Positions 25,654-32,802 of a stretch of DNA of 48,037 bases are shown one piece after another. The position numbers were made by a program, and so were the translations under genes. Source of the DNA: Elusimicrobiota bacterium (lineage in GTDB: Bacteria; Elusimicrobiota; Elusimicrobia; UBA1565; UBA9628); contig JACRDQ010000004.1 of the NCBI GenBank assembly GCA_016218545.1, positions 1 through 48,037 of the forward strand, written 5' to 3'. Each line of letters begins with the position of its first letter. Position 1 is the stretch's first letter. The notes under the pieces are model-generated. The model made no database searches and was not told the origin of the DNA. It saw only the letters and a list, made by a program, of their open reading frames with translations.

Positions 25654-25662
25654 ATTCTAGCA
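25654..25662 (-). promoter_or_regulatory. Extended -10 promoter for the aminotransferase-CoA transferase operon
   Basis: TGCTAGAAT on the minus strand is an extended -10 element. The hexamer ends six bases before GTG 25647, which gives a transcript beginning at or next to the start codon. A -35 box is not evident, as expected for an extended -10 type. Confidence 0.5.
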
Positions 25663-25704
25663 TTTCGACCCGCCTGGGGGGTCAAGACCCCGAAGGAGGG
25701 GCGG

Positions 25705-26796
25705 TCAGACGCGGACCGTGGGGCCGATGACCCCGGCTGCGAAGACGGCGTCTGCGTCGTAGAGGACCGCGGCCTGGCCCGGGGTGACGGCTGACTGCGG
25801 CTCGTCGAACTCGATCCGGGCTCCCCTGTCTCCGGAGGCCGGGGTGACCAGGGCGTCGGCTCCCGGGTGCCGGCTGCGGACCTGGGCGCAGAGCCGCAGG
25901 AGAGCATCCGGCGGCCAGCCGGCGTGCCAGCGCACCTCCAGGGCCTCGAAGGAGCGCACGAGCAGGGCTTCCTTGGGGCCCACGATCACCGAGTTCTCCG
26001 CTGCGTCGATGCCGACCACGTAGAGGGCCCTGCGGCCCCCGCCGCGGGCGACCCCCTTGCGCTGGCCGACCGTGTAGCGGGCGATCCCCTGGTGCTCTCC
26101 GAGCACCTCGCCGTCAAGGTCACGGATCGGGCCCGGCCGATGGTCCTCGGGCCTGAAGAGCGCGTCGTAGCGGTCGCACTCGATGAAGTCCTGGCTCTCA
26201 GGCTTGTCCGCCAGGTCCTTCCAGCCCGCCTTCCTGGCCTTGGCCTTGACCTCGGCCTTGGTCATGTCCCCCAGGGGCAGGAGCATGCGGGAGAGCTGGG
26301 CCTGGGAGAGGCCGGAGAGGAAGTAGGACTGGTCCTTGCGCCGGTCCTTGGCCCTGCATAGGACCGCGCGGTCCCCGTTGCGGATGAGGCGCGAGTAGTG
26401 CCCGGTGGCGAAGAGGTCGAACCGGATGCCCTCGACCGCGGCCGCCTTGATGAGCGCCCCGAACTTCACGGTCGCGTTGCAGCGCACGCACGGGTTGGGC
26501 GTCCTGCCCGCGAGGTACTCGGTCCTGAAGTAGTCGAGGACCGAGCCCCTGTACTCGCCGGAGAGGCCGATGACGTGATGCGCGATGCCCAGGCGCCGCG
26601 CCACGGCGGCCGCGGACTCGATGTCCCGGGCTTCCCCCGGACCGAAGCAGCCGGACCGGCCCGTGTCCGGCAGGGCGATGCTCCCGTCCCAGGTCTGCAT
26701 GGTCAGGCCAAGGACCGTGTGGCCCTGCTCCTGGAGGGTCAGGGCCGCGACCGCGGAGTCCACCCCGCCGCTCAGGCCCACCGCGACGACGGGCAT
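25705..26796 (-). CDS. mnmA: tRNA-specific 2-thiouridylase MnmA
   Basis: 363 residues. The N-terminal PP-loop VGLSGGVDSAVAALTL binds ATP. TPNPCVRCNATVKFG has the first catalytic cysteine, ATGHYSRL is conserved, DQSYFLSGLSQAQL marks the tRNA-binding part, and PESQDFIEC holds a cysteine near the second catalytic position (canonical SQDICF form is altered here). GQRKGVARGGGRRALYVVGID begins the C-terminal domain. It thiolates U34 of Glu, Gln and Lys tRNAs. The start lies just beyond a perfect 18-bp inverted repeat that ends the rubrerythrin gene. Confidence 0.92.
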   Translation of the reverse strand: MPVVAVGLSGGVDSAVAALTLQEQGHTVLGLTMQTWDGSIALPDTGRSGCFGPGEARDIESAAAVARRLGIAHHVIGLSGEYRGSVLDYFRTEYLAGRTPNPCVRCNATVKFGALIKAAAVEGIRFDLFATGHYSRLIRNGDRAVLCRAKDRRKDQSYFLSGLSQAQLSRMLLPLGDMTKAEVKAKARKAGWKDLADKPESQDFIECDRYDALFRPEDHRPGPIRDLDGEVLGEHQGIARYTVGQRKGVARGGGRRALYVVGIDAAENSVIVGPKEALLVRSFEALEVRWHAGWPPDALLRLCAQVRSRHPGADALVTPASGDRGARIEFDEPQSAVTPGQAAVLYDADAVFAAGVIGPTVRV

Positions 26797-26802
26797 GCCG
26801 GG

Positions 26803-26853
26803 CTAGTGCTCCGACCGGCCCAGCACCAGGCTTTTGGCCGGTCGGAGCACTAG
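26803..26853. repeat. Perfect 18-bp inverted repeat on the rubrerythrin stop codon
   Basis: Bases 26803-26820 (CTAGTGCTCCGACCGGCC) are the exact inverse of 26836-26853, with a 15-base loop. The rubrerythrin TAG (26852-26850) forms part of one arm. There is no U-run after the hairpin, so it is not a standard intrinsic terminator, although a GC-rich stem of this strength could end transcription or protect the mRNA. Both arms end in CTAG, which could also be read as a target duplication round a small palindrome. Confidence 0.7.
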
Positions 26854-27350
26854 TCGACCTTCCGGTACTTCGCGGTTTTGGCGCCGCAGATCGGGCAGTC
26901 CGCCTGGGGCTTGCCGAACACGATGTGACCGCAGCAGGGGCACAGGCGCACGTCGAGGACCTCGAGGTCCTCGCCGCCGACCACGGAGTCGAGGGCCCGC
27001 TGGTAGAGCCCGGCGTGGACCTCCTCGGCCTTCAGGGCGAAGCCGAACATGACCTTGGCTTTGTGACCTTCCTTCTGCGCCTGGGCGAGCATGGGGGGGT
27101 ACATCTCTTTGAACTCGTAGGTCTCGCCGCACACCGCGGCCTTGAGGTTCTCGGCCGTGGTCCCCACGCCTCCCATGGCGGACAGGTGCGCGAGCGCGTG
27201 GATGGTCTCCGCTTCGGCGGCGGCGCGGAACAGCTTGGCGACCTGCGGGAAGCCGTCCTGGTCGGCCTTCTTGGCGAAAGCGAGGTACTTCCGGTTCGCC
27301 TGGCTCTCGCCGGCGAACGCGTTCTTGAGGTTCTCGAGGGTGTCTGCCAT
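26850..27350 (-). CDS. rbr: Rubrerythrin
   Basis: 166 residues, start with GGAGAA upstream. The ferritin-like domain (1-130) has the two di-iron ExxH-type helices: LKNAFAGESQANRKY and AEAETIHALAHL, then GETYEFKEMYPPM and ALKAEEVHAGLY. The C-terminal rubredoxin-like domain has two CxxC knuckles, CPCCGH and CPICG. It reduces hydrogen peroxide with electrons from rubredoxin or NADH systems and marks an organism that must survive oxygen exposure while living without it. Single gene with its own TGgTACAAT promoter. Confidence 0.95.
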   Translation of the reverse strand: MADTLENLKNAFAGESQANRKYLAFAKKADQDGFPQVAKLFRAAAEAETIHALAHLSAMGGVGTTAENLKAAVCGETYEFKEMYPPMLAQAQKEGHKAKVMFGFALKAEEVHAGLYQRALDSVVGGEDLEVLDVRLCPCCGHIVFGKPQADCPICGAKTAKYRKVD

Positions 27351-27392
27351 GGAGTTCTCCGTTGTGGTGCGGCGGTCTGCCTTGGGACGGAC

Positions 27393-27401
27393 ATTGTACC
27401 A
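27393..27401 (-). promoter_or_regulatory. Extended -10 promoter of the rubrerythrin gene
   Basis: TGGTACAAT on the minus strand, about 42 bases before ATG 27350, leaves room for a leader with the GGAGAA ribosome site. It contrasts with the leaderless promoter of the divergent receiver gene. Confidence 0.45.
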
Positions 27402-27461
27402 GACTTGCCCTTGCCCCGGCCATGGCCGAACCCGCTCAGACGGGGCATATGACGGGAGTTC

Positions 27462-27490
27462 TTGACGACGGGGGCGCGAACAGGTATCCT
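27462..27490 (+). promoter_or_regulatory. Sigma70-type leaderless promoter of the receiver gene
   Basis: TTGACG (27462-27467), a 17-base spacer, TATCCT (27485-27490), then six bases to ATG 27497. There is no room for a ribosome-binding site, so the first transcribed base should be at or beside the ATG. Confidence 0.6.
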
Positions 27491-27496
27491 AGCTGG

Positions 27497-27874
27497 ATGA
27501 CGGCGCAAGCCCGCAAGAGGATCGTGGTGGTCGAAGACGACCCGCTCATCCGCATGCTCTACGACACCATCCTGTCCAAGCACTACGACCTCGAGCAGGC
27601 CTTCGACGGGGATTCGGGCCTGGCGGTCATCCGCCACTCGGTGCCGGACCTGGCCATCATCGACATCAGCCTGCCGAAGATGCACGGCTTCGAGCTGTGT
27701 CAGAAGGTGCGGCGGGAGGAGTCCCTCAGGAGCACGAAGATCCTCTTCGTGTCCGGCAAGTCCTACGCGGCCGACATCAAGACCGCCAAGGAGATCGGGG
27801 CCGACGACTACATCGTCAAGCCCTTCCAGCCTGACGAGCTCCGCGGCAAGATCGCGTCCCTGCTGGGGCCCTGA
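27497..27874 (+). CDS. Single-domain response regulator (CheY-like)
   Basis: 125 residues from ATG 27497. Receiver residues are complete: acidic pair EDD (13-15), phospho-acceptor Asp56 in IIDISLPKMHG, serine in LFVSGKSY and lysine in YIVKPF. There is no output domain, so it acts by protein contact or in a phosphorelay. It is divergent from rubrerythrin; no kinase is adjacent. The frame extends upstream of the ATG, but that part contains the promoter. Confidence 0.88.
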   Translation: MTAQARKRIVVVEDDPLIRMLYDTILSKHYDLEQAFDGDSGLAVIRHSVPDLAIIDISLPKMHGFELCQKVRREESLRSTKILFVSGKSYAADIKTAKEIGADDYIVKPFQPDELRGKIASLLGP

Positions 27875-27880
27875 GGCCCG

Positions 27881-29620
27881 CTACTGCAGGGATTGGAGCT
27901 CTCTCTTGAGCTCCTCGGGCGGGATCTTGAGCCTCTTCGGCTCGCCCGGGCCGAGCACGGCCTGGATGCCGTAGATTCTTCCGAGCTGGGACTCCTGGAC
28001 GTCCGGGTTGAACCCGCCCCAGGAATTGCGCACCTTGAAGACCAGCCCCTTGTCCGTGGTCTTGAACCCGGTCAGAACGAAGGCGTGCCTTGCGTGCTCG
28101 TTGCTCCCGGCCGTGCCCCACTCGGAGAGCCCCCGGAGCTCCATGCTCACCCCGACCGGGATGCCGGCGCACAGCAGGCGCGTGATGTCGCGCCGCTGGC
28201 TGAGGCCCGCGTCGAGCGCGGTGTAGAAGTGGTCCTCCACCGCGAAGCCCTGCAGGGCGCGCTTGACGATGTCCCGCTCCCGCGAGACCTCGGAGACGTC
28301 CACTCCCTTGCCGGTGAGCACGGCCTCGTTGAGCCTGGCCGCGTGCTCCTCCGTGCGCAGGTCGGCCCAGTGGCCCTCGGGGCTCCTCGAGAGGAGCCTG
28401 GCCAGCGGATCGAGCTTGTCGAAGTCCTTGCGCACGCTGTCGAGGAGCTTCTGCTCCTCGGAGCGCCACTTGTAGTAGCGGGCCATCATGTCCGCGTAGG
28501 GGACCGTCTTGTCCGTGGCCACGCCGTTTTCCAAGGCGTAGGCCAGGTTGTCCTCCGGGAAGCCTCCCTCGCTGAGCTGGTGGCGGGGGTTGCCGTCCGT
28601 GTCGCTCTTGACGTAGGAGTCCGCGAAGAGCTCGGGCTTCTTCACCTTCATGTTGATGAATAGGTCGGCCTCGGAGAGGCGGACCTTGGCGCCGTAGGCC
28701 CGCCGGAGCGCGGCCTCCACCGTGCCGATGGACGAGAAGGAGTGGCAGGAGCCCACGCTGCACTGGTTGCGCACCGCGGGGTCCGGGAACTGGCCCGAGA
28801 GGTCCGTGCCCTGGCAGTCCGGAGACTGGTAGAAGGGGGGCGGGAGGCCGATGGCCCCGTTGACGGTGTTGTAGTACTGCCCGATGATGCCCGGGGCGCG
28901 GTAGAGCATCTTCTCCCGGCCCTTGACCGCTTCGCCCTTGTCGACCCAGGAGCCGGATTCTCGGTAGAGCCTGGTGACCACCGGGGTCTCCCAGGTCTTG
29001 GGGCCCACGATCCACCAGTACCAGCGCTCGGTGTTGGACTCGACCTCGGTGGAGAAGCGCTCCATGCCCCAGCGGCCGAGGTATTGGAAGATCCTCGTGG
29101 GGCGCGGCTCGGCGTCCGTCGCGCTGCGGCTGTGGCGCACGTAGACGGAGAGCCCCTTGGCCAGGTCTCCCACGCCCACGCCCCAGCCCGTGCCGGTCGG
29201 CTCGAAGGCGGTCCGTGTCTGGAGGACCCCGTTGGGGGTGAACTCGTTGAGCACCATGACCCCGGGCTCCTCGGAGCCCGGGAAGAAGACCTGGACGTTC
29301 TGGGCGGCGCTGCGATGCTTGAAGAAATCCCCGAGGGCGGCGGAAAGGGAGTCCGCCAGGTACTTGTTCTCCGCGGAGAGGCCGGTCCCGCCGGCAAAGC
29401 GCCGACGCAGGGCCCAGGTCGCGGCCGCGTCGAGGGCGGCCTGCCGCTCGGTCTCAGCCAGGGCCTGGAAGTAGGAGGCGTCGAGGGCGATCGCGAAGTC
29501 GGCGTTGCCGCGTTTGACGACCTGTGCGCCTGGAGGGGGTTCGACGGCCGCTTCCTGCGACCAGCCCGTGCCGAGGGACGCGGCCCAGAACAACAGCCCG
29601 AAGAGAGCGAGGGGTCTCAT
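27881..29620 (-). CDS. Exported papain-family (C1) cysteine protease with long N-terminal domain
   Basis: 579 residues from ATG 29620, with GGAGGTG upstream. Residues 1-21 (MRPLALFGLLFWAASLGTGW, then S) form a signal peptide. Residues 25-260 are an unrecognised domain, perhaps a propeptide or substrate-binding part. The C1 core shows oxyanion Gln286 and catalytic Cys292 in NQCSVGSCHSFS, His512 in NEHARHAFVLTGF, and Asn532 in VRNSWGG, in the order expected for papain. It probably acts outside the inner membrane on proteins or peptides. The mature enzyme lacks the usual CGSCW spelling (CHSFS instead), marking a divergent branch. Confidence 0.85.
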   Translation of the reverse strand: MRPLALFGLLFWAASLGTGWSQEAAVEPPPGAQVVKRGNADFAIALDASYFQALAETERQAALDAAATWALRRRFAGGTGLSAENKYLADSLSAALGDFFKHRSAAQNVQVFFPGSEEPGVMVLNEFTPNGVLQTRTAFEPTGTGWGVGVGDLAKGLSVYVRHSRSATDAEPRPTRIFQYLGRWGMERFSTEVESNTERWYWWIVGPKTWETPVVTRLYRESGSWVDKGEAVKGREKMLYRAPGIIGQYYNTVNGAIGLPPPFYQSPDCQGTDLSGQFPDPAVRNQCSVGSCHSFSSIGTVEAALRRAYGAKVRLSEADLFINMKVKKPELFADSYVKSDTDGNPRHQLSEGGFPEDNLAYALENGVATDKTVPYADMMARYYKWRSEEQKLLDSVRKDFDKLDPLARLLSRSPEGHWADLRTEEHAARLNEAVLTGKGVDVSEVSRERDIVKRALQGFAVEDHFYTALDAGLSQRRDITRLLCAGIPVGVSMELRGLSEWGTAGSNEHARHAFVLTGFKTTDKGLVFKVRNSWGGFNPDVQESQLGRIYGIQAVLGPGEPKRLKIPPEELKRELQSLQ

Positions 29621-29652
29621 GGGAACACCTCCATCCGGAGCCTTCACCCGAA

Positions 29653-29681
29653 AGTATAAGCCCGGAAACCGGCCGAGTCAA
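29653..29681 (-). promoter_or_regulatory. Sigma70-type promoter of the C1 protease
   Basis: On the minus strand TTGACT (29681-29676), a 17-base spacer and TATACT (29658-29653) give a good sigma70 match. A leader of about 25 bases with a GGAGGTG ribosome site follows. Confidence 0.65.
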
Positions 29682-29682
29682 G

Positions 29683-29742
29683 GGTGTCTGGCATTGTGTT
29701 TTTTGTCAGCAACGGCTGACAAAAAACACAATGCCAGGCACC
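29683..29742. repeat. 28-bp REP-type hairpin
   Basis: Bases 29683-29710 (starting GGTGTCTGGCATTGTG) pair with 29715-29742 across a 4-base loop, with one G-T mismatch in 28. It lies between the stop of the upstream exported gene and the protease promoter. Its ends (GGTGTCTGGC/GCCAGGCACC) recur as fragments at 38315-38323 and 38401-38410. This is the form of REP sequences mobilised by REP-associated tyrosine transposases; one such gene is at 46887-47870. It may also end transcription from either side. Confidence 0.7.
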
Positions 29743-29748
29743 GCCTTC

Positions 29749-30327
29749 CTAACGCATGCTGGGATCGGCCGCCAGGGCCTCCTCCTCCTCGTCGAGAGGA
29801 GGGGGGTTCGAGGCCTTGGCTCCGAACTGGACGGGCATCTTGCGGATCAGCCGGTCCACGGTCCGCTCCAGGATCCTGCCGACCATGCGGTTGTGCGGAG
29901 GCCGGCCGAGGGACTGGCCGGGCTTGAGGCCTTCGACGAAGGCCTTGATCTCGTCGCGGGCCTTGCCTGCGTAGAGGCTGAACTCCTCATGCGTGGGGTA
30001 CCTGCGGGTGGATTGTCCGAAGGTCAGGCGGCCGGAGACGAGCCTCAGCCTCAGCTTGAGGATGCCGCGGAGCTCGACAGGGTCCGGGTCGCAAGGCAGG
30101 CCCGCCGCCTGCCTGCGGATGAGCTCGCGCTGGAAGCGCGTCTCGGCCGCGGCCGAGCCCAGGGACCAGCGGGTGATATCCACGTTGAGCGGGACGAGGG
30201 TGCCGAGCACGAAGCCTATGGCCGCAGGCTTGAGGGCATCAGAGGAGGCCGCCACCTCGGAGGCCTGGACGCTCCCGCGGGCCGCCGGGAGCAGGGCTGC
30301 GAGCAGGACCAGCCCCGGGAGCCTCAT
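29749..30327 (-). CDS. Exported protein of unknown function
   Basis: 192 residues from ATG 30327, which overlaps the stop of the acyltransferase gene as ATGA. Residues 1-21 (MRLPGLVLLAALLPAARGSV) form a signal peptide. The mature part includes a hydrophobic stretch AAIGFVLGTLVPLNVDI, a basic middle and an acidic tail (DEEEEALAADPSMR). I do not recognise the family. Translational coupling to the malonyltransferase-like gene suggests a part in the export or modification of the product of the acyl-chain locus. Confidence 0.65.
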   Translation of the reverse strand: MRLPGLVLLAALLPAARGSVQASEVAASSDALKPAAIGFVLGTLVPLNVDITRWSLGSAAAETRFQRELIRRQAAGLPCDPDPVELRGILKLRLRLVSGRLTFGQSTRRYPTHEEFSLYAGKARDEIKAFVEGLKPGQSLGRPPHNRMVGRILERTVDRLIRKMPVQFGAKASNPPPLDEEEEALAADPSMR

Positions 30328-31307
30328 GGGGCCGCCGGATGCGGGGCCGGGGAGAGGTCCGCGGTCTTGACCGCGAGGGTCGTGACGTCCTTCATGAGGC
30401 CGCCGTCCTCGTCCTGAAGCTGGTCTGCGATCCAGGTGACGGGCTGGGGCTTGCGCCCGACCTCGAGGAAGTTCCTGCACCCGGAGTCGTAGGCCGCCCA
30501 GACCGCGTCGAAGTGCTTCTCGCGGGTGTAGGGCTGGGCCGCCAGGAGGCGGCTGATCTCGGCCGGGTCGTCCTCGCGCTTGCCCGAGGTGCCCATGAAG
30601 ACCGGGACCTCGGGAGTCTTGAGCCTGACCCCGGCCAGGGCCTTGAGGAGAGCCGGCTCAGCCGCCTTGAAGGGGGCGGTGTGGTAGGGGCCCTCGACTT
30701 TAAGGACCCTGACCTTCATGGGCCAGGCCTCGGTCTCGCTGTGCCGGGCCAAGGCGTCGAGGGCGGCCAGGGTGCCGCCGGCCGTGCCGCGGCCGATGGT
30801 GTTGTGGAGGGCCAGGGTCACGCCCGGGAACGCGTCGATCCTCTCGACGTAGTCGCCCAGGAAGTCGGTCATGACCGCGGCCAGGCCCATGGGCTCCTTG
30901 AAGGAGGCGCACACGTCGGCGAAGGCTCGGGCCCGGGCCGCCATGAAGACCCCGGAGTCCTCCACGGTCCAGGCGCCCGCGGCCACGAGGGCGGCCGCGA
31001 TGCCCATGGAGTGGCCGATGACGCCGTCCAAGGCGAGGTCCGGGCGGGAGGCCTTGTAGGCGAACCAGTGGCCCAGGTGGTGAGCGTGGATGGCGCGCTG
31101 AGCGTTGAAGGTCAGGGCCAGCTCGGGCTCGGGCATCTCGGTCGTGACGTACTCGAGGTCCTGGCCCAGGGAGGGCTTGAGGCGCTCGAGGATCTCCCGG
31201 GCCGCCTTGTTCTTCCAGAGCTCCCGGCACATGCCGGACTCCTGCACGGATTGTCCGGCGAAGAGGGCGCACCAGGTCTTGGCAGTCTTGGGGTCAGGTC
31301 TGGACAT
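30324..31307 (-). CDS. ACP S-malonyltransferase-like acyltransferase (FabD family)
   Basis: 327 residues. The FabD fold is supported by LFAGQSVQ (GQGxQ position), nucleophile Ser in GVIGHSMGIAA, and the catalytic histidine in VEGPYHTAPFKAA. It should load malonyl or another acyl group from CoA onto an acyl carrier protein. It has its own possible leaderless promoter (TAGAAT ending six bases before ATG 31307) but lies in line with the rest of the locus, 16 bases after the fusion gene. Confidence 0.85.
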   Translation of the reverse strand: MSRPDPKTAKTWCALFAGQSVQESGMCRELWKNKAAREILERLKPSLGQDLEYVTTEMPEPELALTFNAQRAIHAHHLGHWFAYKASRPDLALDGVIGHSMGIAAALVAAGAWTVEDSGVFMAARARAFADVCASFKEPMGLAAVMTDFLGDYVERIDAFPGVTLALHNTIGRGTAGGTLAALDALARHSETEAWPMKVRVLKVEGPYHTAPFKAAEPALLKALAGVRLKTPEVPVFMGTSGKREDDPAEISRLLAAQPYTREKHFDAVWAAYDSGCRNFLEVGRKPQPVTWIADQLQDEDGGLMKDVTTLAVKTADLSPAPHPAAP

Positions 31308-31313
31308 GGGGAC

Positions 31314-31319
31314 ATTCTA
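31314..31319 (-). promoter_or_regulatory. Putative internal leaderless -10 box before the FabD-like gene
   Basis: TAGAAT on the minus strand ends six bases before ATG 31307, the same spacing as at 1912, 11622 and 25647. A -35 box is weak. It may give the last two genes of the locus separate expression. Confidence 0.4.
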
Positions 31320-31323
31320 TCCT

Positions 31324-32724
31324 TTAGGACACCATGAAGCTGAAGGCCGCGAAGCGGCCGGAGTGGGAGAGGGACGCGCCCCAGTCCTGGGGAGCGCCCC
31401 GCAGCACGACGCGCGGGATCTCGTCGATCTCGGTGAAGGAGAGGCTGGAGGCCGAGATCTCGTCGGAGGACTCGGCGATGAGGGCTCGGCCCAGGTCGCG
31501 GGCGGCCTCGGAGCCGGAGGAGCCGGCTGGGACGCGGCCGACGCGCCAGAGCACGTCTCCCGGCTCGTCGTCGTGTCCGATGTCGCCCCCGCGCAGGACC
31601 GCGACGCAGTGGAGCGCCTCCGGGTCCTCGTCCGTGAAGCGCACCCGGCACTCGAGGAGGGTCGGCAGGTGCCTGACCCTGCCCTGGAAGAGGTCCGCTT
31701 CCATGGTGGAGAACCCTCCGGGCAGGACCCTGACCCCGGCCTGGGCCAGGGCCTTGGAAGCGGCCTCCTTGGCCGCGTGGAAGCGCCAGAAGGTCGCGAA
31801 GCGCGCCTCCGGCGGCCTGGAGGCGAGGTAGGAGAGCTCCTTGCCGGTCAGGAGACGCTCCGCCCACTCCGGATCGACCTCGGAGAGGTCCTCGCTGAAA
31901 TTGTCGCGCAGGAGCGGGAGGCTGAGGTCCACCACGTCGTTGCCCGAGCAGTTCTTGAGGTGCGAGCTTGCGGCGAACCAGCGGTCCTGGAGGGTCCCCA
32001 CCCGGCTGAAGAGCCCCTCGGCGATGGAGCGGGCGGTGGTCTCAGGGCCGCGGGGCGGGTCCCAGAGCTCGGCGTCCATCCGGAAGGTCTCTCCCCTGGC
32101 GGGATAGGCCGTGGTGCCGACCTGGCCCTCGCCTCTGAGGTAGAGGCACAGGACCTTGGCCCGCGGCACCCGCAGGGCGAGCCGGCCGAGGAAATCCTTG
32201 GGCTGCTTGACGTCGAACCAGCCGCTGCGGCTGCGCGTGGCTTCCGGGAACACGCACACGGACCCGCCCTCCGAGAGGACCCAGACGCACTTCTCGAAGG
32301 CGGTCTCCCTCCACGACACGGAGGCCTCGTCCTCCCCGCCCCGGAGGAAGGGGATGCACCGGCACAGGTACATGAAGACCCGGATGACGCGGCACTTGAG
32401 CCAGCCGCCGTTCCGGTAGTAGTTGGTGTGCTCCGGGGTGTTCCAGGGCAGGCGCCTGGCCGAGAGGGTCCGCGGCAGGGGGAAGACCGCCCAGAAGAGG
32501 AGGAAGGAGTCCCAGAGGGTGAGGTGGTTGGCGGCCCAGATCACCGGGCCGTCGTGGCCGTCGAGGGACTCCCATACCTTGCGCCGGAAGGAGTCGAGCT
32601 CCTTGAAGCGGTAGCCGAAATGGCGGCTGGCCAGGGTGAGGAAGACGTGGATGAAGGGGACGGCGGCCTGGCCCAGGAGCCTCTGGAGCTTGAGGCGGCG
32701 CACCTCGGCGGGAGGGAGAGTCAT
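31324..32724 (-). CDS. PlsC-like acyltransferase fused to 4'-phosphopantetheinyl transferase
   Basis: 466 residues in two domains. Residues 1-230 are a glycerolipid acyltransferase: NHLTLWD (66-72, NHxxxxD catalytic motif) and VCVFPEATRS (substrate-binding PEGT-like box). Residues 255-466 are a phosphopantetheinyl transferase: GNDVVDLS (261-268, metal aspartate) and WRFHAAKEAASKAL (313-326, the WxxKEA motif). The first domain would move an acyl chain to an acceptor; the second would activate a carrier protein by adding the phosphopantetheine arm. I know of no common protein with this pairing. It lies between an unknown coiled-coil gene and the FabD-like gene, within the acyl-chain locus. Confidence 0.82.
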   Translation of the reverse strand: MTLPPAEVRRLKLQRLLGQAAVPFIHVFLTLASRHFGYRFKELDSFRRKVWESLDGHDGPVIWAANHLTLWDSFLLFWAVFPLPRTLSARRLPWNTPEHTNYYRNGGWLKCRVIRVFMYLCRCIPFLRGGEDEASVSWRETAFEKCVWVLSEGGSVCVFPEATRSRSGWFDVKQPKDFLGRLALRVPRAKVLCLYLRGEGQVGTTAYPARGETFRMDAELWDPPRGPETTARSIAEGLFSRVGTLQDRWFAASSHLKNCSGNDVVDLSLPLLRDNFSEDLSEVDPEWAERLLTGKELSYLASRPPEARFATFWRFHAAKEAASKALAQAGVRVLPGGFSTMEADLFQGRVRHLPTLLECRVRFTDEDPEALHCVAVLRGGDIGHDDEPGDVLWRVGRVPAGSSGSEAARDLGRALIAESSDEISASSLSFTEIDEIPRVVLRGAPQDWGASLSHSGRFAAFSFMVS

Positions 32725-32748
32725 CGCAGACGGCGGGCCGGACCGGCC

Positions 32749-32785
32749 GGGCGCCCGCGGGTCAGCGTCTTCCCCGCGGGCGCCC
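32749..32785. terminator. 13-bp GC hairpin between the unknown gene and the acyltransferase fusion
   Basis: GGGCGCCCGCGGG (32749-32761) pairs perfectly with 32773-32785 across an 11-base loop. It follows the stop of the coiled-coil gene (32803) on the minus strand. No U-run follows, so it could reduce rather than stop read-through, or protect the upstream mRNA, and thereby set a higher level for the first six genes than for the last three. Confidence 0.5.
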
Positions 32786-32802
32786 TCTTGGGCCCGGTCA
32801 GG

